From Paraescarpia echinospica (lineage: Eukaryota > Annelida > Polychaeta > Sabellida > Siboglinidae), in the NCBI GenBank assembly GCA_020002185.1, contig CM034533.1:47486719-47550718 (forward strand): a DNA stretch of 64,000 bases, written 5' to 3'. The translations under genes and the position numbers were made by a program. The notes under the pieces are model-generated. The model saw nothing but the letters and a program-made list of their open reading frames with translations. It was not told the origin of the DNA and ran no database searches. This document shows, piece by piece, positions 36,448 through 48,210 of this stretch. Each line of letters begins with the position of its first letter. Position 1 is the first letter of the stretch.

Positions 36448-36790
36448 GTTCACGTCCGTGTTTACGTCGGTTGACATGAGGTACCACGGACACCATGACA
36501 CTTGTAGCAATTTGCCTGGCACGTTTTAAAAATCCTGTGGTATAAATCCATCAAAATGAACGAATGCCATTACAGAGTAATCATGTTTGTTTCAAAATAT
36601 TGCCAATAAAGTCAGTATCGTTTACGGTGTTTCCGAGAAACGACAACACGTGGTTTGTGAAACGACAAATGACAATACATGATCTGTTATTACAGACTCG
36701 TCACGGTCGCCAGTGGGCGACCGTACATAATGTGTCAGTCGCCAAACAGAAAAAACAGTCGCATATGCGACCAATTCAGTCGCAATTTAG
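36448..36790. other. Palindrome-rich segment, possible DNA transposon end
   Basis: This contains a perfect stem-loop at 36703-36724 (arms ACGGTCGCC and GGCGACCGT, loop AGTG) and a 14-bp palindrome at 36758-36771 (GTCGCATATGCGAC). GTCGC recurs several times between 36700 and 36790, as in terminal regions of some DNA transposons. No transposase or second end is visible. Confidence 0.4.
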
Positions 36791-37030
36791 AGGGCTGGTG
36801 TCACCAAAGATCACACTGCAACAAACACATGTCACCCAAGGTTACATTGCAACAAACACGTGTCATCAAAGGTCACATTACAAAAAACATGTGTCACCAA
36901 AGGTAACACTGCAACAAACACTTCACCAAAGGTCACACTGCAATAAACACATGTCACCAAAGGTCACACTGCAACAAACACATGTCACCAAAGGTTACAC
37001 TGCAACAAACACGTCACCAAAGGTTACACA
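36791..37030 (+). repeat. 31-bp minisatellite, about 7 units
   Basis: These are units of the form CACATGTCACCAAAGGTCAC plus ACTGCAACAAA, imperfect, with two shortened copies. They lie in the intron downstream (minus sense) of the exon at 37159-37255. Open frames here are by-products. Confidence 0.9.
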
Positions 37031-37158
37031 TGACACAGTCGAGTTGACTTAAAGTATAAATAAAAAATAATGCAGAATTAAGCTGCAGTTTGACACTGCA
37101 GGGTTTCTCTACAATAAAGTGTCTTGTTAGCCAGAAAGGGGTGATTATCCCTAACTAC

Positions 37159-37255
37159 CTGGTCCTGGGGTGGCTCTGTGGACGTAGCCTCACAGCGGAC
37201 AGTGTTCTCATTTGACTCCAACTTCTGTCTCACAGCCGTTGCTATCACCGGCAGT
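37159..37255 (-). CDS. DNPEP: DNPEP exon LPVIATAV to PPQDQ
   Basis: This 97-bp exon completes the Leu codon left open by the previous exon and ends in phase 0. It encodes LPVIATAVRQKLESNENT then VRCEATSTEPPQDQ, the counterpart of human LVPILATAIQEELEK. Acceptor is ATGTTTGCAG and donor is GTAGTTAG. Its acceptor and first exon bases are repeated in each unit of the 73-bp array directly upstream. The linker after QKLES is poorly conserved, as in other species. Confidence 0.9.
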
Positions 37256-40200
37256 CTGCAAACATCATCACAACAATGCGTTCCTTAACACCATCAGATA
37301 TGGGGCTACTGCGCCATTCACTGGCAGTCTGCAAACATCATCACAACAATGCGTTCCTTAACACCATCAGATACGGGGCTACTGCGCCATTCACTGGCAG
37401 TCTGCAAACATCATCACAACAATGCGTTCCTTAACACCATCAGATACGGGGCTACTGCGCCATTACCTGGCAGTCTGCAAACTTCATCACAACAAAGCGT
37501 TCCTTAACACCATCAGATACGGGGCTACTGCGCCATTCACTGGCAGTCTGCAAACATCATCACAACAAAGCGTTCCTTAACACCATCAGATACGGGGCTA
37601 CTGCGCCATTCACTGGCAGTCTGCAAACATCATCACAACAATGCATTCCTTAACACCATCAGATACGGGGCTACTGCGCCATTACCTGGCAGTCTGCAAA
37701 CATCATCACAACAAAGCGTTCCTTAACACCATCAGATACGGGGCTACTGCGCCATTCACTGGCAGTCTGCAAACATCATCACAACAAAGCGTTCCTTAAC
37801 ACCATCAGATACGGGGCTACTGCGCCATTCACTGGCAGACTGCAAACATCATCACAACAATGCGTTCCTTAACACCATCAGATACGGGGCTACTGCGCCA
37901 TTACCTGGCAGTCTGCAAACATCATCACAACAATGCGTTCCTTAACACCATCAGATACGGGGCTACTGCGCCATTCACTGGCAGTCTGCAAACATCATCA
38001 CAACAAAGCGTTCCTTAACACCATCAGATACGGGGCTACTGCGCCATTCACTGGCAGACTGCAAACATCATCACAAAAAAAGCGTTCCTTAACACCATCA
38101 GATACGGGGCTACTGCGCCATTACCTGGCAGTCTGCAAACATCATCACAACAAAGCGTTCCTTAACACCATCAGATACGGGGCTACTGCGCCATTCACTG
38201 GCAGTCTGCAAACATCATCACAACAAAGCCGCTCCTAACACCCACATCAGATAATGGGCTACCGCGCATTCACTGGCAGTCTGCAAACATCATCACAAAC
38301 AAAGCGCTCCTTTAACACCACATCAGATATAGCTACTCGCGCCCATTCACTGGCAGTCTGCAAACATCATCACAACAAAGCTGCTCTCTAACACCATCAG
38401 ATACCGGGCTACTGCCTATTCACTGGCAGCCTGCAAACATCATCACAAATAAAGCGCTCCTTTAACACCATCAGATACGGGCTACGCCATTCACTGGGTA
38501 GCTGCCCGTAAACATTATCACAACAATGCCTCCTTAACAATTCACATATCAGACACGGGCTACCAGCGCCGCATTCACCGGCAGTCTGCAAACATCATCA
38601 CAACAAAGCGTTCCTTAACACCATCAGATACGGGGCTACTGCGCCATTCACTGGCAGTCTGCAAACATCATCACAACAATGCGTTCCTTAACACCATCAG
38701 ATACGGGGCTACTGCGCCATTACCTGGCAGTCTGCAAACATCATCACAACAAAGCGTTCCTTAACACCATCAGATACGGGGCTACTGCGCCATTCACTGG
38801 CAGTCTGCAAACATCATCACAACAAAGCGTTCCTTAACACCATCAGATACGGGGCTACTGCGCCATTCACTGGCAGACTGCAAACATCATCACAACAAAG
38901 CGTTCCTTAACACCATCAGATACGGGGCTACTGCGCCATTACCTGGCAGTCTGCAAACATCATCACAACAAAGCGTTCCTTAACACCATCAGATACGGGG
39001 CTACTGCGCCATTCACTGGCAGACTGCAAACATCATCACAACAATGCGTTCCTTAACACCATCAGATACGGGGCTACTGCGCCATTACCTGGCAGTCTGC
39101 AAACATCATCACAACAAAGCATTCCTTAACACCATCAGATACGGGGCTACTGCGCCATTCACTGGCAGTCTGCAAACATCATCACAACAAAGCGTTCCTT
39201 AACACCATCAGATACGGGGCTAGTGCGCCATTCACTGGCAGTCTGCAAACATCATCACAACAATGCGTTCCTTAACACCATCAGATACGGGGCTACTGCG
39301 CCATTCACTGGCAGTCTGCAAACATCATCACAACAATGCGTTCCTTAACACCATCAGATACGGGGCTACTGCGCCATTCACTGGCAGTCTGCAAACATCA
39401 TCACAACAATGCGTTCCTTAACACCATCAGATACGGGGCTACTGCGCCATTCACTGGCAGTCTGCAAACATCATCACAACAATGCGTTCCTTAACACCAT
39501 CAGATACGGGGCTACTGCGCCATTACCTGGCAGTCTGCAAACATCATCACAACAAAGCGTTCCTTAACACCATCAGATACGGGGCTACTGCGCCATTCAC
39601 TGGCAGTCTGCAAACATCATCACAACAAAGCGTTCCTTAACACCATCAGATACGGGGCTACTGCGCCATTCACTGGCAGACTGCAAACATCATCACAACA
39701 ATGCGTTCCTTAACACCATCAGATACGGGGCTACTGCGCCATTACCTGGCAGTCTGCAAACATCATCACAACAAAGCGTTCCTTAACACCATCAGATACG
39801 GGGCTACTGCGCCATTCACTGGCAGTCTGCAAACATCATCACAACAAAGCGTTCCTTAACACCATCAGATACGGGGCTACTGCGCCATTCACTGGCAGAC
39901 TGCAAACATCATCACAACAATGCGTTCCTTAACACCATCAGATACGGGGCTACTGCGCCATTACCTGGCAGTCTGCAAACATCATCACAACAAAGCGTTC
40001 CTTAACACCATCAGATACGGGGCTACTGCGCCATTCACTGGCAGTCTGCAAACATCATCACAACAAAGCGTTCCTTAACACCATCAGATACGGGGCTACT
40101 GCGCCATTCACTGGCAGTCTGCAAACATCATCACAACAAAGCGTTCCTTAACACCATCAGATATGGGGCTACTGCGCCATTCACTGGCAGTCTGCAAACA

Positions 40201-42824
40201 TCATCACAACAAAGCGTTCCTTAACACCATCAGATACGGGGCTACTGCGCCATTCACTGGCAGTCTGCAAACATCATCACAACAATGCGTTCCTTAACAC
40301 CATCAGATACGGGGCTACTGCGCCATTCACTGGCAGTCTGCAAACATCATCACAACAATGCGTTCCTTAACACCATCAGATACGGGGCTACTGCGTCATT
40401 CACTGGCAGTCTGCAAACATCATCACAACAATGCGTTCCTTAACACCATCAGATACGGGGCTACTGCGCCATTCACTGGCAGTCTGCAAACATCATCATC
40501 ACAACAATGTGTTCCTTAACACCATCAGATACGGGGCTACTGCGCCATTCACTGGCAGTCTGCAAACATCATCACAACAATGCGTTCCTTAACACCATCA
40601 GATACGGGGCTACTGCGCCATTCACTGGCAGTCTGCAAACATCATCACAACAATGCGTTCCTTAACACCATCAGATACGGGGCTACCTAAGCCATTCACT
40701 GGCAGTCTGCAAACATCATCACAACAATGCGTTCCTTAACACCATCAGATCACGGGCTACTGCGCCATTCACTGGCTGCCAGTCTACAGAAACATCATCA
40801 CAACAATGCGTTCCTTAACACCATCAGATCTCGGGGGGCTACTTTCGCCATTCACTGGCAGTCGCAAACATCATCACAACAAATACGTTCCCTTAACACC
40901 ATCAGATCACGGGGCTACTGCGCCATTCACTGGCAGTCACCACCAAAACATCATCACAGCAATGCGTTTCCTGTTTCATCCAGATCACGGAATTTCTCGC
41001 CATTTCACGCAGCAGTCTGCAAACATCATCCACAACAATCGCGTTCGCCAACACCATCAGATACGGGGCTACTGCGCCATTCACTGGCAGTCTGCAAACA
41101 TCATCACAACAATGTGTTCCTTAACACCATCAGATACGGGGCTACTGCGCCATTCACTGGCAGTCTGCAAACATCATCACAACAATGCGTTCCTTAACAC
41201 CATCAGATACAGGGCTACTGCGCCATTCACTAGCAGTCTGCAAACATCATCACAACAATGTGTTCCTTAACACCATCAGATACGGGGCTACTGCGCCATT
41301 CACTGGCAGTCTGCAAACATCATCACAACAATGCGTTCCTTAACACCATCAGATACGGGGCTACTGCGCCATTCACTGGCAGTCTGCAAACATCATCACA
41401 ACAATGCGTTCCTTAACACCATCAGATACAGGGCTACTGCGCCATTCACTGGCAGTCTGCAAACATCATCACAACAATGTGTTCCTTAACACCATCAGAT
41501 ACGGGGCTACTGTGCCATTCACTGGCAGTCTGCAAACATCATCACAACAATGCGTTCCTTAACACCATCAGATACGGGGCTACTGCGCCATTCACTGGCA
41601 GTCTGCAAACATCATCACAACAATGCGTTCCTTAACACCATCAGATACAGGGTTACTGCGCCATTCACTGGCAGTCTGCAAACATCATCACAACAATGTG
41701 TTCCTTAACACCATCAGATACGGGGCTACTGCGCCATTCACTGGCAGTCTGCAAACATCATCACAACAATGCGTTCCTTAACACCATCAGATCCAGGGGC
41801 TCAGCCATTCCTGGCAGTCTGCAAACATCATCACAACAAGCGGCACCATCAGATGCGGGGCTACTCCATTCACTGGCAGTCTGCAAACATCATCACAACA
41901 ATGCGTTCCTTAACACCATCAGATACGGGGCTACTGCGCCATTCACTGGCAGTCTGCAAACATCATCACAACAATGCGTTCCTTAACACCATCAGATACA
42001 GGGCTACTGCGCCATTCACTGGCAGTCTGCAAACATCATCACAACAATGTGTTCCTTAACACCATCAGATACGGGGCTACTGCGCCATTCACTGGCAGTC
42101 TGCAAACATCATCACAACAATGCGTTCCTTAACACCATCAGATACGGGGCTACTGCGCCATTCACTGGCAGTCTGCAAACATCATCACAACAATGCGTTC
42201 CTTAACACCATCAGATACGGGGCTACTGCGCCATTCACTGGCAGTCTGCAAACATCATCACAACAAAGCGTTCCTTAACACCATCAGATACGGGGCTACT
42301 GCGCCATTCACTGGCAGTCTGCAAACATCATCACAACAATGTGTTCCTTAACACCATCAGATACGGGGCTACTGCGCCATTCACTGGCAGTCTGCAAACA
42401 TCATCACAACAATGCGTTCCTTAACACCATCAGATACGGGGCTACTGCGCCATTCACTGGCAGTCTGCAAACATCATCACAACAATGCGTTCCTTAACAC
42501 CATCAGATACAGGGCTACTGCGCCATTCACTGGCAGTCTGCAAACATCATCACAACAATGTGTTCCTTAACACCATCAGATATGGGGCTACTGCGCCATT
42601 CACTGGCAGTCTGCAAACATCATCACAACAATGCGTTCCTTAACACCATCAGATACGGGGCTACTGCGCCATTCACTGGCAGTCTGCAAACATCATCACA
42701 ACAATGCGTTCCTTAACACCATCAGATACGGGGCTACTGCGTCATTCACTGGCAGTCTGCAAACATCATCACAACAATGCGTTCCTTAACACCATCAGAT
42801 ACAGGGCTACTGCGCCATTCACGG
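37249..42824 (-). repeat. 73-bp minisatellite carrying the exon acceptor
   Basis: There are about 76 units over 5.6 kb, filling most of the intron before exon 37159-37255. On the minus strand each unit reads GATGATGTTTGCAGACTGCC, the same as the real acceptor and exon start. Variants (ACCT or CACT, GCAGAC or GCAGTC, AATGCG or AAAGCG, and later ATACAG and AATGTG) recur every third unit, giving a 219-bp higher-order repeat. Blocks at 38215-38590, 40685-41060 and 41785-41880 are badly degenerate. Confidence 0.97.
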
Positions 42825-43204
42825 GTGAGTGAGTCAGTACATTCTTACACCATCAACTAGGCTTTGGAACAAACCATAACAGAAGTTATGTATACTGGTG
42901 TACTCTATTACTGCCAAACGCAATCATAATAAAAATGTTAAAGTTTTCTGCAAGGTATCAATATTATTAATCAAAACCACTTATTTCATCAATGGAATAT
43001 AAACAAAGCGTCACAAAAGTTGTTCTTAGTAAAATAGTTACAATATTCATTAGACAATTTAATTTCTTGTACCAAATGGATGGTCTTGGTTTCTGCCGAG
43101 TCTTGTTATTACAAAAAACCTTAAGGATCACTTATGTTTTAATGGAAAACAAAAGGCATTCTTTTGGGCCTATCCATCTAAGAGTTAATAAAAACTAACC
43201 ATTC
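42825..43204. other. Intron sequence, nothing recognised
   Basis: This is AT-rich sequence between the 73-bp array and the LINE. No coding, RNA or transposon feature was seen. Confidence 0.5.
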
Positions 43205-43209
43205 TTATT

Positions 43210-44700
43210 CTATGTGCCATGTCTGTCACAGGCGTTAGCGTTCATGGCCCTCCATACCGCACGGTCGTGTGTAGTTTGTAGCAGTTCTGTTGTGCTCCTT
43301 CCACACCATGTTGAGAGACTATCTATTATTTTTATTCTCTGGCGTCCTCTGGATCTTTTTCCTTCTATCTTTTCTGTTGTTACTATTTGTTCTAACTTTT
43401 TCTTTCTCATGACATGGCCTATTAATCGTGCTTGTTGTGTTCTAACTTTGTTGATGATCTTTCTTTTTGATTTGGCTGTCCTAAGGATGTCTTCATTGCT
43501 TTGCTTTGCAGTCCATGGCACTCGAAGCATTCTTCTTAAGAACCACATTTCAGTGGCTTCTATGTTTTTTTGTAATCTTTTGGTTATTGTCCAGGATTCA
43601 CATCCATATAGCAATATGGAACATTGCAGTACACGTTTTCTCACTTCAATTGATATATTTTTATTTGTTAAAATGTTTTTCATGTGGTGAAAAGCTGTTT
43701 TGGCTTGAGCAATTCTTCTCTTTATCTGATTGTTGCATCGACCGTCGGATGTTATTAGTGATCCCAGATAGTTAAACGTTCGGACTTGCTTCAAAACAGT
43801 GCCATATGCTACCATGTTGCATGTTGGAGTGTAATTTTTCTTTGAGATGACCATGATTTCTGTTCGTTCAGGGACAGACCTTTTTTCTCACTTTCCCTTA
43901 TTACTGTATCTAGCATCTGTTGTAGATCTATTTCGTTCTCAGCAATCAGTACCGTGTAGTCTGCATATTGTAAATAATTCATGTTGTATCCCCCTACTTG
44001 AATGCCTGGCATATCTTCTAATGTGCATAAGATAATCTCACTGTATAGTGAAAAGAGATCGGGTGATAGGACACACCCTTGTCTCACACCACGTTTTATT
44101 TCTTGAAATTTACTGACGTCATTTTCTATTCGTATTGCTGCTGTTTGTTCCCAGTACAGATTTCTCACAACTCTCAGATCTTTCCCATCAATGTTCAAAC
44201 TTTCCAGCATTTATATGATTTCTTCATGACGAACTCTGTCAAATGCCTTTGTGTAATCAATAAAACGTACATACAGATCTTTCTGCACTTCCAGTGCTCT
44301 CTCAATCAGTGTTCGTAGGATGTATATTGCATTGCTTGTACCTTTATCTTCTACAAATCCACATTGTTCTTCAGCAATTTCCAGCTTTATTTTGTTTCTC
44401 ATTCTGGTCATAATCATTTTAAGCTACATCTTGGTGAAGTGACTCATGAGACTAATTGTACGGTGTACCGGGTAGTTCACATTCAATCGCAGCTGGTTTA
44501 TTTGGTATTGCTACAAAAATGGATCTGAATAAATCAGTTGGGATTCGTCCGCTGTCATATATTTTGTTCAAGAAGTCTGTTACTATATCAATACCAAATT
44601 CCTCTAAACACTCAATAATTTCAATGGTAATATTATCTGGTCCAGCAGCTTTTCCCTTTTTCATTGATCTGATGGCTTTTTGAACCTCGTCCTAACCATT
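43210..44700 (-). mobile_element. RTE-like non-LTR retrotransposon fragment, inactive
   Basis: This is a reverse transcriptase fragment running from the KGKAAGPDNI motif near 44650 through FIDYTKAFDRV, RQGCVLSPDLFSLY and a C-terminal region (NYLGSLITSDG, LYGCESWT, RMLRVPWT, GHVMRKKKLE) to 43210. This C-terminal region is typical of RTE-like endonuclease/reverse transcriptase elements in animals. It is broken by an in-frame stop at about 44211, frameshifts near 44450 and 43850, and a changed catalytic box YADY instead of YADD (43956-43967). The endonuclease domain is missing. Clade assignment is from memory of the motifs. Confidence 0.85.
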
Positions 44701-44788
44701 AACAACTATTACTCTAGTTTACATCACCGAATTTTTTTGGCGCTGTAACTATGAAATATGTTACTTTTGTCTGCATAGTGCATTGTTT

Positions 44789-45440
44789 GGCATTACAACA
44801 GTTGTTACTAGTGTAAGACCACGTGGTCCACTGTAGGCATTACAACAGTTGTTACAAGTGTAAGACCACGTGGTCCACTGTATGGCATTACAACAGTTGT
44901 TACAAGTGTAAGACCACGTGGTCCACAGTATGGCATTACAACTGTTGTTACAAGTGTAAGACCACGTGGTCCACTGTATGGCATTACAACAGTTGTTACT
45001 AGTGTAAGACCACATGGTCCACTGTATGGCATTACAACAGTTGTTACACGTGTAAGACCACGTGGTCCACTGTATGGCATTACAACAGTTGTTACAAGTG
45101 TAAGACCACGTGGTCCACTGTATGGCATTACAACAGTTGTTACAAGTGTAAGACCATGTGGTCCACTGTATGGCATTACAACAGTTGTTACAAGTGTAAG
45201 ACCACGTGGTCCACTGTATGGCATTACAACAGTTGTTACAAGTATAAGACCACGTGGTCCACTGTATGGCATTACAACAGTTGTTACAAGTGTAAGACCA
45301 CATGGTCCACTGTATGGCATTACAACAGTTGTTACAAGTGTAAGACCACGTGGTCCGCTGTATGGCATTACAACAGTTGTTACAAGTGTAAGACCACATG
45401 GTCCACTGTATGGCATTACAACAGTTGTTACTAGTGTAAC
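44789..45440 (+). repeat. 48-bp minisatellite with palindromic E-box
   Basis: There are about 13 units, each with GTATGGCATTACAACAGTTG and GTAAGACCACGTGGTCCACT. Most contain the perfect 12-bp palindrome GACCACGTGGTC with a central CACGTG; a few read CACATG or CATGTG. The length is a multiple of 3, so several frames stay open; these are not genes. Confidence 0.95.
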
Positions 45441-45808
45441 ACTTAACTGAAGGGAATACGAGACACCAACATATGAGCTGGTGTATTCACGTACATATCA
45501 AGGAAACAGGAGGCATTCGACACATCACCACAGTGTCACCGTCTAGGAGCTTATTGGTCAAGCATGGGGGGTGTCTCAATATGTCAGCCGCCGGGAACTG
45601 TAAGATTTCACTAGAATCTCCCACATTGAAAATAAGTTCTGAGTAAACCACAGGCACGATATAGTTGTTGTTGCAAATGGTTAGATTACAGAGATTCTTT
45701 TATGTGAATAGGCCTATACGATTGCCTTCTGTTTCTATTTAAGTTTATTGATAGAGAATTCCACTTTTTAGGCATGACTTAGAGATCAGGATTCAGTGAA
45801 AAACTCAC
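45441..45808. other. Intron sequence, nothing recognised
   Basis: This lies between the 48-bp array and the exon at 45809-45933. No supported feature. Confidence 0.5.
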
Positions 45809-45933
45809 AAGTGCGTTTCCTTATTGAACTCAAACTTTGAGCTCATCTCTCGCTGGAAGTGGATGCAGATATTGGGCACACGCAGAATCGGCCGGTCAAC
45901 GTTGAGTAGTTTTGACTCTATTGTGTCTCCTTT
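45809..45933 (-). CDS. DNPEP: DNPEP exon KGDTIESK to ETH
   Basis: This 125-bp exon is phase 0 in and phase 2 out. It encodes KGDTIESKLLNVDRPILRVP, then NICIHFQREMSSKFEFNKETH. RPILR-P---IH-QR is conserved in M18 enzymes; the His of IHFQR corresponds to the region of human His170, which reaches into the active site. Acceptor is TCACCACAG and donor is GTGAGT. Confidence 0.94.
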
Positions 45934-45968
45934 CTGTGGTGAGATAGAGCATTGTCATGAGACTACAG

Positions 45969-46150
45969 CACCAACCATCTAACACATCAACTATCTGACA
46001 CATCAACCATCTAACACATTAACCATTTAACACATCAACCATCCGACACATCAACCATCTGACACATCAACCATCTGACACATCAACAATCCCACATATC
46101 AACCATCCAACACATCAACCATCTAACACATCAACCATCTAACACATCAA
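45969..46150 (+). repeat. 16-bp minisatellite
   Basis: There are about 11 units of CATCAACCATCTGACA and variants. It begins about 35 bp upstream (minus sense) of the exon at 45809-45933, on the acceptor side. Confidence 0.9.
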
Positions 46151-46473
46151 TGCCTTCTCTGTCCATCACACGTCAGTCTTTGTTATGTCATAGAGTCAGA
46201 GAATTCTACATCAATGTATCTTCAATCAATCTTTTTGATGTGCTTTTGATAGACATAGCACAATATGACCTGCTCATTTCAAGTAGCATTTTAATAAATA
46301 AATTATTCAATTGTACATGTAAATTTATATCAATCATATATATTCTTAAATGATACAATAAAACTGGCATAAATAATCTATAAATGTAATGACAAAGTAG
46401 TTATAAATTGATAAACCAGCACTTGTAACAGACCCTGACTCTATGGAGTGGATAGTTACAAGATGTAACAGAC
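46151..46473. other. Intron sequence with a duplicated donor context
   Basis: No gene was seen. The 15 bases TGTAACAGACCCTGA occur at about 46425 and again at the exon end near 46465, so the donor junction of the exon at 46474 is duplicated once. Confidence 0.6.
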
Positions 46474-46599
46474 CCTGAGGAAGACACGGCCAGCCAGCTT
46501 CAAGTCTCGGTCCAGCCAACTGTGCCACATGCCACCGCCGTAGCACTCGACCCCAACCTGCACATAGCCGTGCTTCTCTTGCGCTGAGATCGGCTTCAC
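46474..46599 (-). CDS. DNPEP: DNPEP exon VKPIS to GRVFLR
   Basis: This is a 126-bp phase 0-0 exon of 42 codons, including GYVQVGVECYGGGMWHSWLD and RDLKLAGRVFLR, matching human [25 protein letters not shown]. Acceptor is CTGTATACAG, itself a palindrome, and donor is GTCTGTTA. The donor context TCAGGGTCTGTTACA is duplicated about 45 bp into the intron. Confidence 0.95.
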
Positions 46600-46631
46600 C
46601 TGTATACAGCAACAGGCCTCGTGAGACAACT

Positions 46632-47845
46632 GTGACATTGGCATTAGATAACAATACAACCATCACCTTGACACTAGACAGTGATAAAAACATCACCGTG
46701 ACCTTAGGCAGTGATTCAACCACCACTATGGTCTTAGGCAGCGATACAACCACCACCATGGCCTTAGGCAGCGATACAACCACCACTATGGTCTTAGGCA
46801 GCGATACAACCACCACCATGGCCTTAGGCAGCAATACAACCACCACTATGGTCTTAGGCAGCAATACAACCACCACCATGGCCTTAGGCAGCGATACAAC
46901 CACCACTATGGTCTTAGGCAGCGATACAACCACCACCATGGCCTTAGGCAGCAATACAACCACCACTATGGTCTTAGGCAGCAATACAACCACCACCATG
47001 GCCTTAGGCAGCGATACAACCACCACTATGGTCTTAGGCAGCGATACAACCACCACCATGGCCTTAGGCAGCAATACAACCACCACTATGGTCTTAGGCA
47101 GCAATACAACCACCACCATGGCCTTAGGCAGCGATACAACCACCACTATGGTCTTAGGCAGCAATACAACCACCACCATGGCCTTAGGCAGCGATACAAC
47201 CACCACTATGGTCTTAGGCAGCAATACAACCACCACCATGGCCTTAGGCAGCGATACAACCACCAATATGGTCTTAGGCAGCAATACAACCACCACCGTG
47301 ACCTTAGGCAGCGATACAACCATCACCTTGGCGTTAGGCAGCGATATAACAATCACCTTGAAAGTAGATAGTAGAAAGCAGAACAATCAATTTGACATTA
47401 AACAGTGATACAATCATCACCTTAGCACTAGACAGTAATACAAGCATCACCTTGTCACTAGACAGTGATACAATCATCACCTTAGCACTTGACAGTGAAA
47501 CAACCATCACCTTAGCACTAGACAGTGATACAATCATCACCTTAGCACTAGACAGTGATACAACCATCACCTTAGCACTAGACAGTGATACAATCACCAC
47601 CTTAGCACTAGACAGTGATACAACCATCACCTTATCACTAGACAGTGATACAATCACCTTAGCACTAGACAGTGATACAACAATCACCTTAACAATAGAC
47701 AGTGATACAAACATCACCTTAGCACTAGACAGTAATACAACCATCACCTTAGCACTAGACAGTGATACAACCTTCACCTTAGCACTAGACAGTGATACAA
47801 CCACCACTTTGGTCTTAGGCAATTATATAACCATAACCTTGACTT
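46632..47845 (+). repeat. 30-bp minisatellite in two subfamilies
   Basis: There are about 40 units. The left part (to about 47345) has the unit TTAGGCAGCGATACAACCAC plus ten bases, with a 120-bp higher-order period built from GCC/GTC and GCGAT/GCAAT alternation. The right part has the unit TTAGCACTAGACAGTGATAC plus ten bases. It fills the intron between the exons at 46474 and 47947. Open frames on both strands follow from the 30-bp length. Confidence 0.96.
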
Positions 47846-47946
47846 GTACACAGTTATAATACTTTCCTTTTCATATTTTAATACCAGTCATCATCAGTTG
47901 GCCTAGATGGACAGTAGTTGGCCATTTCTGTATGTATAGACTGTAC

Positions 47947-48060
47947 CTTCAGGACAGGGCTGTCAGTATGGGCGCCAATGATGTTGAAGCCATTGCCAGG
48001 GCGATACTGCCCACCAATGGCAAATGCCACAATGGCAGACTGGTTCCGCGTCACAAAACA
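47947..48060 (-). CDS. DNPEP: DNPEP exon CFVTRN to SPVLK with HTDSP motif
   Basis: This is a 114-bp phase 0-0 exon of 38 codons. It contains [34 protein letters not shown] and VLK. GGQY-PGNGF and GAHTDSP are signature stretches of M18 peptidases; the His of HTDSP is a zinc ligand. Acceptor is CTCATTCCAG and donor is GTACAG. Confidence 0.96.
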
Positions 48061-48077
48061 CTGGAATGAGAGGACAG

Positions 48078-48205
48078 TCACATGTAGTGTCATGACGCAA
48101 TCTGTCACATGTAGTATGTCATCATGCAATCTGTCACATGTAGTGTCATGACGCAATTTGTCACACGTAGTGTCATCACCCAATCTGTCACATGTAGTGT
48201 CATGA
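48078..48205 (+). repeat. 27-bp minisatellite next to an acceptor
   Basis: There are about five units of CATGTAGTGTCATGACGCAA plus TCTGTCA. It starts 18 bp from the exon at 47947-48060, on its acceptor side. Confidence 0.9.
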
Positions 48206-48210
48206 GAGAG

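Noticed and set aside
36564..37052. 162-codon plus-strand ORF
   Set aside because: Mostly the 31-bp minisatellite read in frame; opposite to the DNPEP strand and without known similarity.
44761..45434. Cys-rich ORF (CNNCCN repeats) in the 48-bp array
   Set aside because: A 16-residue repeat from a 48-bp minisatellite. The Cys-rich look is due to the GTTGTTACAAG motif and two other frames are also open.
46346..47859. Long ORFs on both strands in the 30-bp array
   Set aside because: Unit length is a multiple of 3 and the array lies in a DNPEP intron. Both strands stay open by composition.
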